Shown: piece after piece, positions 1-6,396 of the stretch
Position numbering within the stretch: position 1 is the first letter of the stretch
Layout: each line of letters starts with the position of its first letter
DNA from: Candidatus Rhabdochlamydia sp.
GTDB lineage: Bacteria > Chlamydiota > Chlamydiia > Chlamydiales > Rhabdochlamydiaceae
Direction of reading: 5' to 3'
Assembly: GCA_030043495.1 (NCBI GenBank)
Contig: JASHXO010000186.1
Location: 1 to 12,582, forward strand
DNA length: 12,582 nucleotides
Made by a program: the position numbers and the translations under genes
Notes under the pieces: model-generated
What the model saw: the letters and a program-made list of their open reading frames with translations, nothing else
The model's database searches: none
What the model was told of the DNA's origin: nothing

Positions 1-1392
1 GAAAGTGAACTTTCATTTGAAAATCCATTAATTGCAGCAACCATGTTGAAAGCTAAGTCGGAACAGCTGTTGAATCAGATTCAAAACCAACTTCAGCAAA
101 ATCTAGATAAAGTCGCCGATCAAATTAAACTCATGCTTAAAGAAGGAGAAACTAAGACTCTTCTCTCTCTTGCACTGGGAAAGGAAGGCAGACCGTCTAC
201 ATCCCCCGAAACGCAAAAGTCTGCTACTCCCTCAGAGAAAGCAGTTTTGAGTCAAATGGGGCAAAATGAAAAAATAACAGCTGCTTCCCAAACTTCTACA
301 CCTCAATCCCTCGGAGCAAAAGCTGAGCAGATGCAGTTAGCAACGGAAGCCAAACCTTTTTCCAAGCCTTCTGAACCTTTGCCCCTATTAATCCAATCTT
401 CAGCAGAACTTCACTCCTTAGCAGAAAAGATGCAAAAAAAGGAAATCGTTTTACCTTTGAATATCGCGTTGATTTATCCGTTAGATAAACAGAGAGAAGC
501 TGCCACTGGAAAAATCAAATTAGATCCCGATAAGAGTGCAGGAGAAGAAGGGAAACGCTGGGGAGTCTGCGGAGGAGGATGTGCTCAAGCCATGGTACTC
601 ATTCCTCCCGGTCCTACCATTGTCGGGGGGCCTATTGAACATGAAAACGAACAAGTGGTCAGAATTATTGATCTAGGTGCTTTTTTGATCGCTGCGGATC
701 CTGTGACCAATGAGCAGTATGCGGATTGGCTTAACCAAGCTCTCTTAGAGAAAAAAATTAAGCTCTCTAAACACGGCGTCGTCCTCGATTCGAGAGACAG
801 AGTTCTCTTCAAGACGCACTGGAGCGCTCCGACAAACCAAATTCAAGCTTTGATTTCTAAAGAACAATGCGTTTTCAGTCCGCTCAAAGGAACAGAAATG
901 CACCCTGTAGTCCAAGTCAATTGGAATGGAGCTGTCGCTTATTGTCGCGACAATGGCTTTAGATTGCCAACGGAAGCAGAATGGGAGAAAGCTGCGGGCA
1001 TGCCGATTCTGGACGAAAATGAGCCTCTTTCACGTTTTCTCTATGGATTCGGAAAAAATGAAATCGATTCAACTTGGGCAAATTTTCGCGAAGGCATGCG
1101 AGAATACGATGAAAATCGGACAACACCCATTGGCTTCTATAATGGAAAAACTGTTTTCACCAAGGGCGGGAAGAACTACAAAAGCCAAAATGCCGCAAGT
1201 CCATATGGCTGTTACGACATGAGCGGAAACATCCGTGAATGGGTCAGCGATGGATCTGAATTGGAGAGAGTGACAAAAGGGGGTTCTTATAATAGTCCAC
1301 CGAGCGAGCTTGCCATTTCGTCGCGCGCGCTTTTCGATCTTCATTCCTGTCAGGCTGATACAGGCTTTCGCGTCGCATGTGATTTGTCATGA
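1..1392 (+). CDS. SUMF1/FGE-like domain protein with Gln-rich N-terminus, catalytic cysteines missing (5' partial)
   Basis: The first ATG is at 43, but the frame is open to base 1 (codons reading ESELSFENPLIAAT) and no Shine-Dalgarno precedes the ATG, so the gene probably starts outside the window. Numbering from that ATG, residues 1-130 are Gln/Ser/Thr/Glu-rich and probably coiled or disordered. Residues 183-446 form a formylglycine-generating-enzyme-like (SUMF1, C-lectin-like) fold: MVLIPPGP, DPVTNEQYADWLN, HPVVQVNWNGAVAYC, RLPTEAEWEKAAG, YDMSGNIREWVSDG, TKGGSY and GFRVACD. In true FGE the segment after GGSY holds the two copper-binding cysteines; here residues 417-423 read NSPPSEL, so sulfatase activation is unlikely. 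Chlamydial Pkn1 (CT145), as I recall, has a C-terminal domain of this family fused to a kinase, so a kinase may lie upstream; none is visible. The role is unknown. The gene ends convergently with nifU, overlapping it by 6 bp. Confidence 0.8.
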   Translation, partial: ESELSFENPLIAATMLKAKSEQLLNQIQNQLQQNLDKVADQIKLMLKEGETKTLLSLALGKEGRPSTSPETQKSATPSEKAVLSQMGQNEKITAASQTSTPQSLGAKAEQMQLATEAKPFSKPSEPLPLLIQSSAELHSLAEKMQKKEIVLPLNIALIYPLDKQREAATGKIKLDPDKSAGEEGKRWGVCGGGCAQAMVLIPPGPTIVGGPIEHENEQVVRIIDLGAFLIAADPVTNEQYADWLNQALLEKKIKLSKHGVVLDSRDRVLFKTHWSAPTNQIQALISKEQCVFSPLKGTEMHPVVQVNWNGAVAYCRDNGFRLPTEAEWEKAAGMPILDENEPLSRFLYGFGKNEIDSTWANFREGMREYDENRTTPIGFYNGKTVFTKGGKNYKSQNAASPYGCYDMSGNIREWVSDGSELERVTKGGSYNSPPSELAISSRALFDLHSCQADTGFRVACDLS

Positions 1393-2172
1393 ATTCGAAA
1401 GAAAAGAAGCGTCTGGGACGATCAGCAGATTTTTGTCCACTTTTGCTCTGAGGATTTCTTGAATGGCATTCAAAGTCGCGCCCGTTGCCGAATGGCATGA
1501 TGTGCATGCCCCTTCATAAGCAATAATGAGCTCCCGATCATTAATGAGGTCGACAATCTGAACGCCGCCTGCGTCCAGTTCGATATAAGGCCGGATTTCG
1601 GTCGCAATGACTTCTTCAATGACGGCAATTTTTTGTTCACGGCTTAAAAGATTCCAACCAGGATAACCTTCACCATATTCTCCTTTTGCCTCAAGAGGAG
1701 TCGGCACGTATGCTTCAGCGAAGGGAATATCTAAACATTGTTCAGCAGCTTGTTCGATCGCATCCAGAACGAGATTGAGATGAGTGTAAGTCTCTTCAGG
1801 AAATGCGGAAACGTCATTCTTATCGCGGACCTGTTTGTCAATCAAATCCGCTGTAAGGCGCCGCGCTTGATCGTAGTTCTTGCGAATGAGAACTTCGCAA
1901 GCAGCTTCGGCAGCCCCAAAGAGTGCAGATTGTCCAAATGCTTGAAATTTCGCGTCAGCGATCACTCCGTCACTTTCATCGATGAGAAGATAGAGACCCA
2001 CAACATTGCCATCTTCCGGATCGCCTTGTTTTCCAATAACAAGTCGCATCCCGCGCTCACGAGCTTCTTCATGGGAAAAAATACCGCCATGGCGGGGGTT
2101 TTCAATTTTATGAATCAGCTTTTTGCTATAACGAGACCAAGGAAAAGAAAGGATGAATTTGCGATGGCTCAT
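1387..2172 (-). CDS. nifU: NifU-like Fe-S cluster protein: degenerate IscU-like domain plus intact Nfu CxxC domain
   Basis: This 261-residue protein has two parts. Residues about 43-150 resemble the IscU scaffold (LIDESDGVIADAKFQAFG, then a helical region ending THLNLVLDAIEQA). Residues about 176-255 are an Nfu domain with EGACTSCHSATGATL; C223 and C226 form the CxxC that bridges a [4Fe-4S] cluster in Nfu proteins. All three IscU cluster cysteines appear replaced: the PxCGD site is DPEDG, the FGCGSA site is FGQSA (Q81), and the HCSIL site is HLNLV (L132). The protein probably acts as an Nfu-type cluster carrier rather than a primary scaffold. Its ATG overlaps the nifS-like stop in ATGA, so the two are translationally coupled. 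From memory this is the CT720 counterpart. The fold is clear; the function is inferred. Confidence 0.85.
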   Translation of the reverse strand: MSHRKFILSFPWSRYSKKLIHKIENPRHGGIFSHEEARERGMRLVIGKQGDPEDGNVVGLYLLIDESDGVIADAKFQAFGQSALFGAAEAACEVLIRKNYDQARRLTADLIDKQVRDKNDVSAFPEETYTHLNLVLDAIEQAAEQCLDIPFAEAYVPTPLEAKGEYGEGYPGWNLLSREQKIAVIEEVIATEIRPYIELDAGGVQIVDLINDRELIIAYEGACTSCHSATGATLNAIQEILRAKVDKNLLIVPDASFLSNS

Positions 2173-3317
2173 GCGTCTTTCCTCAGTAAATGGTGACTGA
2201 GTCCCTGCAATTTACGCGCACATTCGACAATTGTTTTGATTGCATAGTCGATCTCCTCTTCTTTAGTTTCAAAAGAAAGACTGAAACTAAGTGCGCATTG
2301 GACCAAAGTCTCATCAATGCCGCATGCCACGAGGATATGCGAAAGTTTTTGACAATGTCCGCCTCCTAGAGAAGCATATACTCCTTTGCGATTCAGTAAA
2401 AATAAAAGGGCATCGGCAACAACTCCAGGAAAAGCAATAGCACAGCAATTGGGCAGTCTTTCCGCTTTTTGGAATAAGATGACAGCTTCGGGAAAGCCCT
2501 CTAGAATTCCCTTTTCCAATTTATCGCGAAGCCGTGCCGTTTCCAAGCAGAGATGGTCGAACATCGATCTTCCTTCTTCTAAGGCTTGAGCCAAGGCAAC
2601 AACCTGTCCGACAGGCGTTCCCATCATAGAAGAGATCGAATGGGAGAAGAGTGTTTTTTCTTTGACGATCAGACCAGCGGTGCCTTTGGGAGCATGCAAT
2701 AAACTTCCATCGAACGTCAAAAAATCGATGTTTAAATCTTCAAAGCGAAAGTAAGTTTTTCCGATCACGTAACTGGCATCGACATGCAAGCGCACATCTT
2801 TCGCATGGCAAGCTTCGGCCAGATCAGCGATAGGATGGACTACGCCTGTCAGCCCATTGACCCATGAGATCGAAACTAAGGAAGTCCGTGGACGCAGAGC
2901 TTCGTCCAATATCTCTTTAGTGAGCTGTCCTTGTGCATTGACAGGAAGGATTTTTCCTCCACAGCCCAGTTCTTCGAGACGTTTTAAGGACATCAAGATG
3001 GGAGCTTCTTCAATGTTTGTTGTGACAATATGATTTTTGCCGGTATTGCGAATGTGATCAAAATAATGCGATTGATAGAGTTGGCTGATCGATTCGCCGC
3101 CTGAAGAAAAAAAATAAAATCTGTCTTCGTCTTTTGCTCCAAGGACATCTAAAATGGATTCCAGGCTTCGATTCAAAGCAGGAAAAAGTTCTTGTCCCAT
3201 CTGATGCGGCGCAGTTGTTGAGCCCCAATGGTCACGGAAAAACGGAAGCATGGCTTCGATCGAAGCTGGTGATGGACGCGTCGCAGTATGATGATCGAGA
3301 TAAGCTCTACTGACCAT
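2169..3317 (-). CDS. NifS/IscS-like aminotransferase-fold protein lacking the PLP-binding lysine
   Basis: This 382-residue class-V aminotransferase-fold protein aligns along the length of cysteine desulfurases: YLDHHTATRPSPASIEAML at the N-terminus, VSISWVNGLTGVVHPI, LHVDASYVIGK (D180), DFLTFDGSLLHAPKGTAGL and LSFSLSFETKEEEIDYAI. The pyridoxal lysine, found in IscS as SGHKIYGPKG, is absent: the site reads DGSLLHAPKG, so His-Lys is Ser205-Leu206. The cofactor-stacking His of TEHKAV is Glu104. The TSGATE phosphate loop is SSGGES. The arginine loop (HERGMRSGT in IscS) is shortened to SSMMGTPV. A cysteine at the mobile-loop position survives (GGGHC, C322). It is therefore unlikely to be a normal desulfurase and may have a structural or sulfur-relay role with the adjacent NifU-like protein. 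Its start overlaps the gpmA end by 11 bp. From memory this is the CT721 position, annotated NifS-related. Confidence 0.82.
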   Translation of the reverse strand: MVSRAYLDHHTATRPSPASIEAMLPFFRDHWGSTTAPHQMGQELFPALNRSLESILDVLGAKDEDRFYFFSSGGESISQLYQSHYFDHIRNTGKNHIVTTNIEEAPILMSLKRLEELGCGGKILPVNAQGQLTKEILDEALRPRTSLVSISWVNGLTGVVHPIADLAEACHAKDVRLHVDASYVIGKTYFRFEDLNIDFLTFDGSLLHAPKGTAGLIVKEKTLFSHSISSMMGTPVGQVVALAQALEEGRSMFDHLCLETARLRDKLEKGILEGFPEAVILFQKAERLPNCCAIAFPGVVADALLFLLNRKGVYASLGGGHCQKLSHILVACGIDETLVQCALSFSLSFETKEEEIDYAIKTIVECARKLQGLSHHLLRKDA

Positions 3318-3999
3318 CTTTGCTCCAAGTGTCTCTGGTAAACGTATAGAGAATGGGTTCCCCGGTGGCTAGTTCTAAATGAACGACTTGATCTTTTGTC
3401 AAGTTATCGAGAAACATCACAATCGAACGCAATGAATTGCCATGCGCCGAAACGAAGACATTTTTCCCTTCTCTCAAGATCGGCATGATTCTTTCTTTAA
3501 AATAAGGAATGGACCGCGCTGCTGTCATGGCAAGACTTTCTCCTTCAGGCGGAGCTTCACCAAAACTACGGCGCCAAATGTGCACTTGCTCGATCCCGAA
3601 TTTTTCCCGCATTTCTTGTTTATCCATTCCTTGTAAACGGCCGTACATCCTCTCGTTCAATTCCCAAGCATTATAAACAGGGATTACACTTTCTTTTGCA
3701 GTCTCGCTATAGATCTTTGCCCATTCTTCAAGCTTCCCTTCGTTGGGATGTTGGACGCAGGGTATTTTGCGACTGGAATGATTCATCATCGCGAGCATCG
3801 CTGTCATTTGGGCCCGAATCAGCGATGAAGTAAAGATCACATCGATCGGAATGTGCGCAATCTTCTTTCCGCCTTCGATAGCTTCCTCTACTCCTTTCAC
3901 GCTTAAAGGGATATCGACCCATCCGGTAAATAGATTTTGCCGGTTCCATTCCGATTCCCCATGTCGCATCATAATTAACTTTGCAGCTTTCTTTGTCAT
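3307..3999 (-). CDS. gpmA: 2,3-bisphosphoglycerate-dependent phosphoglycerate mutase
   Basis: The enzyme interconverts 3- and 2-phosphoglycerate in glycolysis, in the cytoplasm. The 230-residue protein has MRHGESEW (phospho-acceptor H13), NLFTGWVDIPLS, SLIRAQMTA (R62), WELNERMYGRLQG (E116), IWRRSFGEAPPEGESL and SAHGNSLRSIV (second catalytic H186), so all catalytic residues are present. Residues about 74-110, between NHSS and ELNER, are longer than I recall for E. coli-type enzymes, as in chlamydial GpmA. The frame is open to 4029, but I start at 3999 because AGGG lies 5 bases before that ATG and the protein then begins just before the RHG motif, as in homologues. It is the first gene of a three-gene overlapping operon with the NifS-like and NifU-like genes. 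Confidence 0.95.
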   Translation of the reverse strand: MTKKAAKLIMMRHGESEWNRQNLFTGWVDIPLSVKGVEEAIEGGKKIAHIPIDVIFTSSLIRAQMTAMLAMMNHSSRKIPCVQHPNEGKLEEWAKIYSETAKESVIPVYNAWELNERMYGRLQGMDKQEMREKFGIEQVHIWRRSFGEAPPEGESLAMTAARSIPYFKERIMPILREGKNVFVSAHGNSLRSIVMFLDNLTKDQVVHLELATGEPILYTFTRDTWSKDGQ

Positions 4000-4069
4000 A
4001 GATACCCTCATGGAAACTAAGTCTAACATTCCGATAGAAAATATAAAACCAAATAAAAATTTTAAACCA

Positions 4070-4099
4070 TTGTGTTTTATAGAGACTCTGAGATAAAAT
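4070..4099 (+). promoter_or_regulatory. Possible sigma-70-type promoter for the pseudouridine synthase gene
   Basis: TTGTGT at 4070-4075 and TAAAAT at 4094-4099 are 18 bases apart. Transcription would be expected to start near 4106, almost at the ATG at 4108. That would give a leaderless message and fits the absence of a Shine-Dalgarno there (the bases just before the ATG are pyrimidine-rich). The surrounding spacer between the divergent gpmA and this gene (4000-4107) is very AT-rich, so chance matches are likely. Confidence 0.3.
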
Positions 4100-4107
4100 C
4101 TTTCCCT

Positions 4108-4818
4108 ATGGAAAAGAAAAAAAGATTAAGTAAAGCTCTCGCCGCTGCCGGCGTGGCCTCGCGTCGCGCTGCTGAGAAGCTTATTTTTGAAGGCAGGGTC
4201 AAAGTCAATGGGACTGTCGAGAAAGTCCCTCAAACGCTTGTTAATTGGGACTCCGATGTCATTTTAGTCGACGACGAATCGATCAAAGGCGAAGAAAAAA
4301 AAGTTTACTACATTTTAAACAAACCTCATGGTTTTGTGTGCTCGAGTGCACGCATTGGGACGAAAAAGCTCGTCATCGATCTTTTTGCCCACCTCAACTT
4401 GCGCCTCTTCACTGTGGGAAGATTAGACCGTGATACCACTGGCCTTCTTCTCGTCACCAATGATGGCCATTTTGCCAATAAAGTGATCCATCCTTCTTCG
4501 AATATCGCCAAAGAATATCTCGTAAAAACTGTGCAGGAAATCACCGACGTTCATCTCAAGGCCATCTTAAAAGGCACATATATCGAGGATAGCTGGATCA
4601 AACCTGTCAAAGTCGAAAAAGTCCGCAAAGGGACATTGAAAATTGTCGTTAAAGAAGGCAAAAAACGCGAGGTGCGCTTGCTCGTGCAAAATGCAGGCCT
4701 CGAAATCCTGGAACTGTCCCGAATCCGAATTGGAGGCTTGCGCCTCGGTCCTATTCTGGAAGGGACATTTCGCGAGATGACAGATAATGAAAAAAAAGTG
4801 ATCTTCCAAAAAGGATAA
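4108..4818 (+). CDS. RsuA/RluB/E/F-family rRNA pseudouridine synthase
   Basis: This 236-residue protein should isomerise a specific uridine of rRNA to pseudouridine. Residues about 5-50 are an S4 RNA-binding domain (RLSKALAAAGVASRRAAEKLI, then GRVKVNG). The catalytic domain has YYILNKPHGFVCS, the family motif GRLDRDTTGLLLVTNDG with catalytic D108, the KEYLV strand, KKREVRLLVQNAG and LSRIRIGGLRLGPILEGTFREM. The length is usual for the family. The open frame begins at 4072, but the S4 domain and the short charged start MEKKKRLSKAL favour the ATG at 4108. The exact target (23S as for RluB, or 16S as for RsuA) cannot be told from sequence alone. From memory the C. trachomatis counterpart beside pgm is CT723 (yjbC). 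Confidence 0.93.
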   Translation: MEKKKRLSKALAAAGVASRRAAEKLIFEGRVKVNGTVEKVPQTLVNWDSDVILVDDESIKGEEKKVYYILNKPHGFVCSSARIGTKKLVIDLFAHLNLRLFTVGRLDRDTTGLLLVTNDGHFANKVIHPSSNIAKEYLVKTVQEITDVHLKAILKGTYIEDSWIKPVKVEKVRKGTLKIVVKEGKKREVRLLVQNAGLEILELSRIRIGGLRLGPILEGTFREMTDNEKKVIFQKG

Positions 4819-4837
4819 CCCGATTGAATTTTTTTCT

Positions 4838-5539
4838 ATGGACAAGCGACTGATTTTCTTCTCACTTCTCCTTCTTTCTCTTTGCTCCATTTCGAAATCT
4901 TGGGCCGCCACAGAACTGCTACTTGTGCGCCATGGCCAAACCGATTGGAACAAAGAAAACCGCATTCAAGGCCATGTCGATATTCCCCTGAATGACATAG
5001 GGATCGCCCAAGCTAGAGCATTCGCGGATTCGATCGTGCATATCTTTCCCGAGATTGGGGCAATCTATTCTAGCGACCTTGACCGCGCCTATACGACCGC
5101 TCTTGCCACAGCTGAAAAATACAATCTGCCCGTCTTTAAAAATGCTGGATTGCGTGAGGCTGATTTTGGAAGCATCGATGGCATGTCTATCGAGGATAGC
5201 ATTATTAAGGGGTACATTCAGAAACAAAAGGAACTTTTCAAAATTTGTCCTGAGCGTGAAAAACGTTGGGATATTCCTTTTGCTCCTGGAGTTGAAACGA
5301 ATAACCACCTGCTCAATCGTATTAAAAACGAACTTTTTGTCATTGCACAAGAACATCCCGATCAAACGGTGATTGTCTTTTTTCATGGAAAAGCGATTGC
5401 CACATTATTGAGCGACATCTTGGATGAGGAAATTCAAACTGTTCACCATTGTGCTGCAGCGCATATTTCTGTCGATCGTGAAAATAAAAACCAGCCTATG
5501 ACTTTTCACAAAGTGATCGATGTGATCGACAATCATTAA
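4838..5539 (+). CDS. Exported histidine phosphatase (phosphoglycerate mutase-like superfamily)
   Basis: The 233-residue protein begins with a cleavable signal peptide: MDKR, a hydrophobic stretch IFFSLLLLSLCSI, then SKSWA before ATE, giving likely signal peptidase I cleavage after about residue 23. No good lipobox is present around C16. The mature part is a histidine phosphatase: LLLVRHGQTDWN (nucleophile H32), NRIQGHVDIPLNDIG, SSDLDRAYTTA (R83), LREADFGSIDG (acid/base E107) and VIVFFHGKAIATLL (H183). It is therefore a predicted periplasmic phosphatase; the substrate is unknown, and the signal peptide argues against a glycolytic role. It follows the pseudouridine synthase by 19 bases and is probably cotranscribed. 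No Shine-Dalgarno is visible. A long hairpin follows the stop. It differs from the cytoplasmic GpmA upstream. Confidence 0.87.
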   Translation: MDKRLIFFSLLLLSLCSISKSWAATELLLVRHGQTDWNKENRIQGHVDIPLNDIGIAQARAFADSIVHIFPEIGAIYSSDLDRAYTTALATAEKYNLPVFKNAGLREADFGSIDGMSIEDSIIKGYIQKQKELFKICPEREKRWDIPFAPGVETNNHLLNRIKNELFVIAQEHPDQTVIVFFHGKAIATLLSDILDEEIQTVHHCAAAHISVDRENKNQPMTFHKVIDVIDNH

Positions 5540-5540
5540 G

Positions 5541-5604
5541 ATTCTTTGATTTTCTACAGCTCTGCGCATGTCTGTGCACGTGCGGAGAAAAGATTTGAAA
5601 GAAT
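5541..5604 (+). terminator. Long imperfect hairpin after the histidine phosphatase gene
   Basis: Nested complementary blocks run inwards: ATTCTTT (5541-5547) with AAAGAAT (5598-5604), TTTTCT (5550-5555) with AGAAAA (5586-5591), and CTCTGCGCATG (5560-5570) with CACGTGCGGAG (5577-5587), the last including G-U pairs and one mismatch around a 6-base loop. It starts just downstream of the stop codon, so transcription termination or 3' end protection is likely. There is no clean T-tract; the run after the stem is TTATGTAATTTTAA. Confidence 0.5.
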
Positions 5605-5650
5605 TTATGTAATTTTAATGAGGCTGTTCCAAGAAGATCAAAATCAAATC

Positions 5651-5679
5651 TTGCATAGTTTAAGACAACTGCCTAAAAT
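5651..5679 (+). promoter_or_regulatory. Sigma-70-type (chlamydial sigma-66) promoter of the DUF47-pit operon
   Basis: TTGCAT at 5651-5656 and TAAAAT at 5674-5679 are separated by exactly 17 bases. Transcription would start near 5686, leaving a leader of about 30 bases before the ATG at 5715. The rest of the 5540-5714 spacer holds the upstream hairpin and nothing else I recognise. Confidence 0.6.
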
Positions 5680-5714
5680 AGCTGTTTGTTCTCTTGGTTC
5701 ATAAAGTTGCATAT

Positions 5715-6389
5715 ATGCTCAACATCGCGAGACTCTTTGGAAAGTCCCCATTTGCCCCGCTACAAAGCCATATGAAAAAAGTAGCGCTTTGCGTCGAGAG
5801 GCTTTCCAATATTTTCAATGCTCTTTCCAAGATGGATATGGAAAAAATTGAAAAGCTCGTCGCCGATCTTTCGCGAATGGAACATGAAGCCGATCTGACA
5901 AAAAATGATATCCGGAATCATTTGCCTAAAAGTTTATTTCTTCCCATTGACCGAGCACATTTTCTCGAAATTCTTGCTGTTCAGGACAGCATTGCCGACA
6001 AAGCTGAAGATATCGGCAACCTTCTTACTTTGCGTCCTTTAGAAAGTTTTCGCAATTTTACTGAAGATTTGGTCGCTTTTTTTCGCAAAAATGAACTTGT
6101 TTTTCTCGATGCTAAACAGATTATCGAAGAGATCGATGAATTGCTGGAATCCTCTTTCGGAGGCATCGAAGCGGAAAAAGTCAAATCGATGGTTGAACAA
6201 ACAGCATATAAAGAGCACGAAGCGGATAAGATGCGACAGCTTTTCATGAAGCAGCTTTTCACTCACGGTGATGCCTTAAGCGTTCCGGCATTTTTTCTTT
6301 GGATGCGCCTAATCGAAGAAGTTGGTGCGATTTCCCATCTTTCCGAACGGCTTGCTAACCGCATTCGTATGATTTTGGAATTAAAATAG
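5715..6389 (+). CDS. DUF47 (PhoU-like) Pit accessory protein
   Basis: This 224-residue all-helical protein is of the DUF47/TIGR00153 family, distantly related to PhoU. Visible family features are SRMEHEADLTKNDIRNHLP, LFLPIDRAHFLEILAVQDSIADKAEDIGNL and, in the second half, YKEHEADKMRQLF, with the paired acidic helices that bind metal in PhoU-like proteins. It ends 7 bases before a Pit phosphate transporter, the usual partner, so it probably modulates that transporter on the cytoplasmic side of the membrane. The frame can be opened at a TTG at 5694, but the ATG at 5715 (MLNIARLFGKSPF) matches the family start better; neither has a clear Shine-Dalgarno. From memory CT691 beside CT692 is the C. 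trachomatis counterpart. Confidence 0.9.
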   Translation: MLNIARLFGKSPFAPLQSHMKKVALCVERLSNIFNALSKMDMEKIEKLVADLSRMEHEADLTKNDIRNHLPKSLFLPIDRAHFLEILAVQDSIADKAEDIGNLLTLRPLESFRNFTEDLVAFFRKNELVFLDAKQIIEEIDELLESSFGGIEAEKVKSMVEQTAYKEHEADKMRQLFMKQLFTHGDALSVPAFFLWMRLIEEVGAISHLSERLANRIRMILELK

Positions 6390-6396
6390 TCAAGGA

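Noticed and set aside
1380..1400. Terminator between the convergent SUMF1-domain and nifU-like genes
   Set aside because: The two coding sequences overlap by 6 bp and no hairpin is visible at the junction.
1738..2196. 152-codon open frame on the plus strand inside the nifU-like gene
   Set aside because: It is antisense to a recognisable NifU-like coding sequence, with no family motifs of its own.
3728..4096. Short open frames overlapping the gpmA 5' end on both strands
   Set aside because: They are shadows of gpmA with no ribosome binding site or motif support.
4919..5386. 155-codon open frame on the minus strand
   Set aside because: It is a shadow of the histidine phosphatase gene; the plus strand carries all catalytic motifs.
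5694..5714. TTG start seven codons upstream of the DUF47 gene
   Set aside because: There is no Shine-Dalgarno, and the ATG at 5715 matches the usual family start; the TTG would also lie only about 8 bases from the predicted transcript start.
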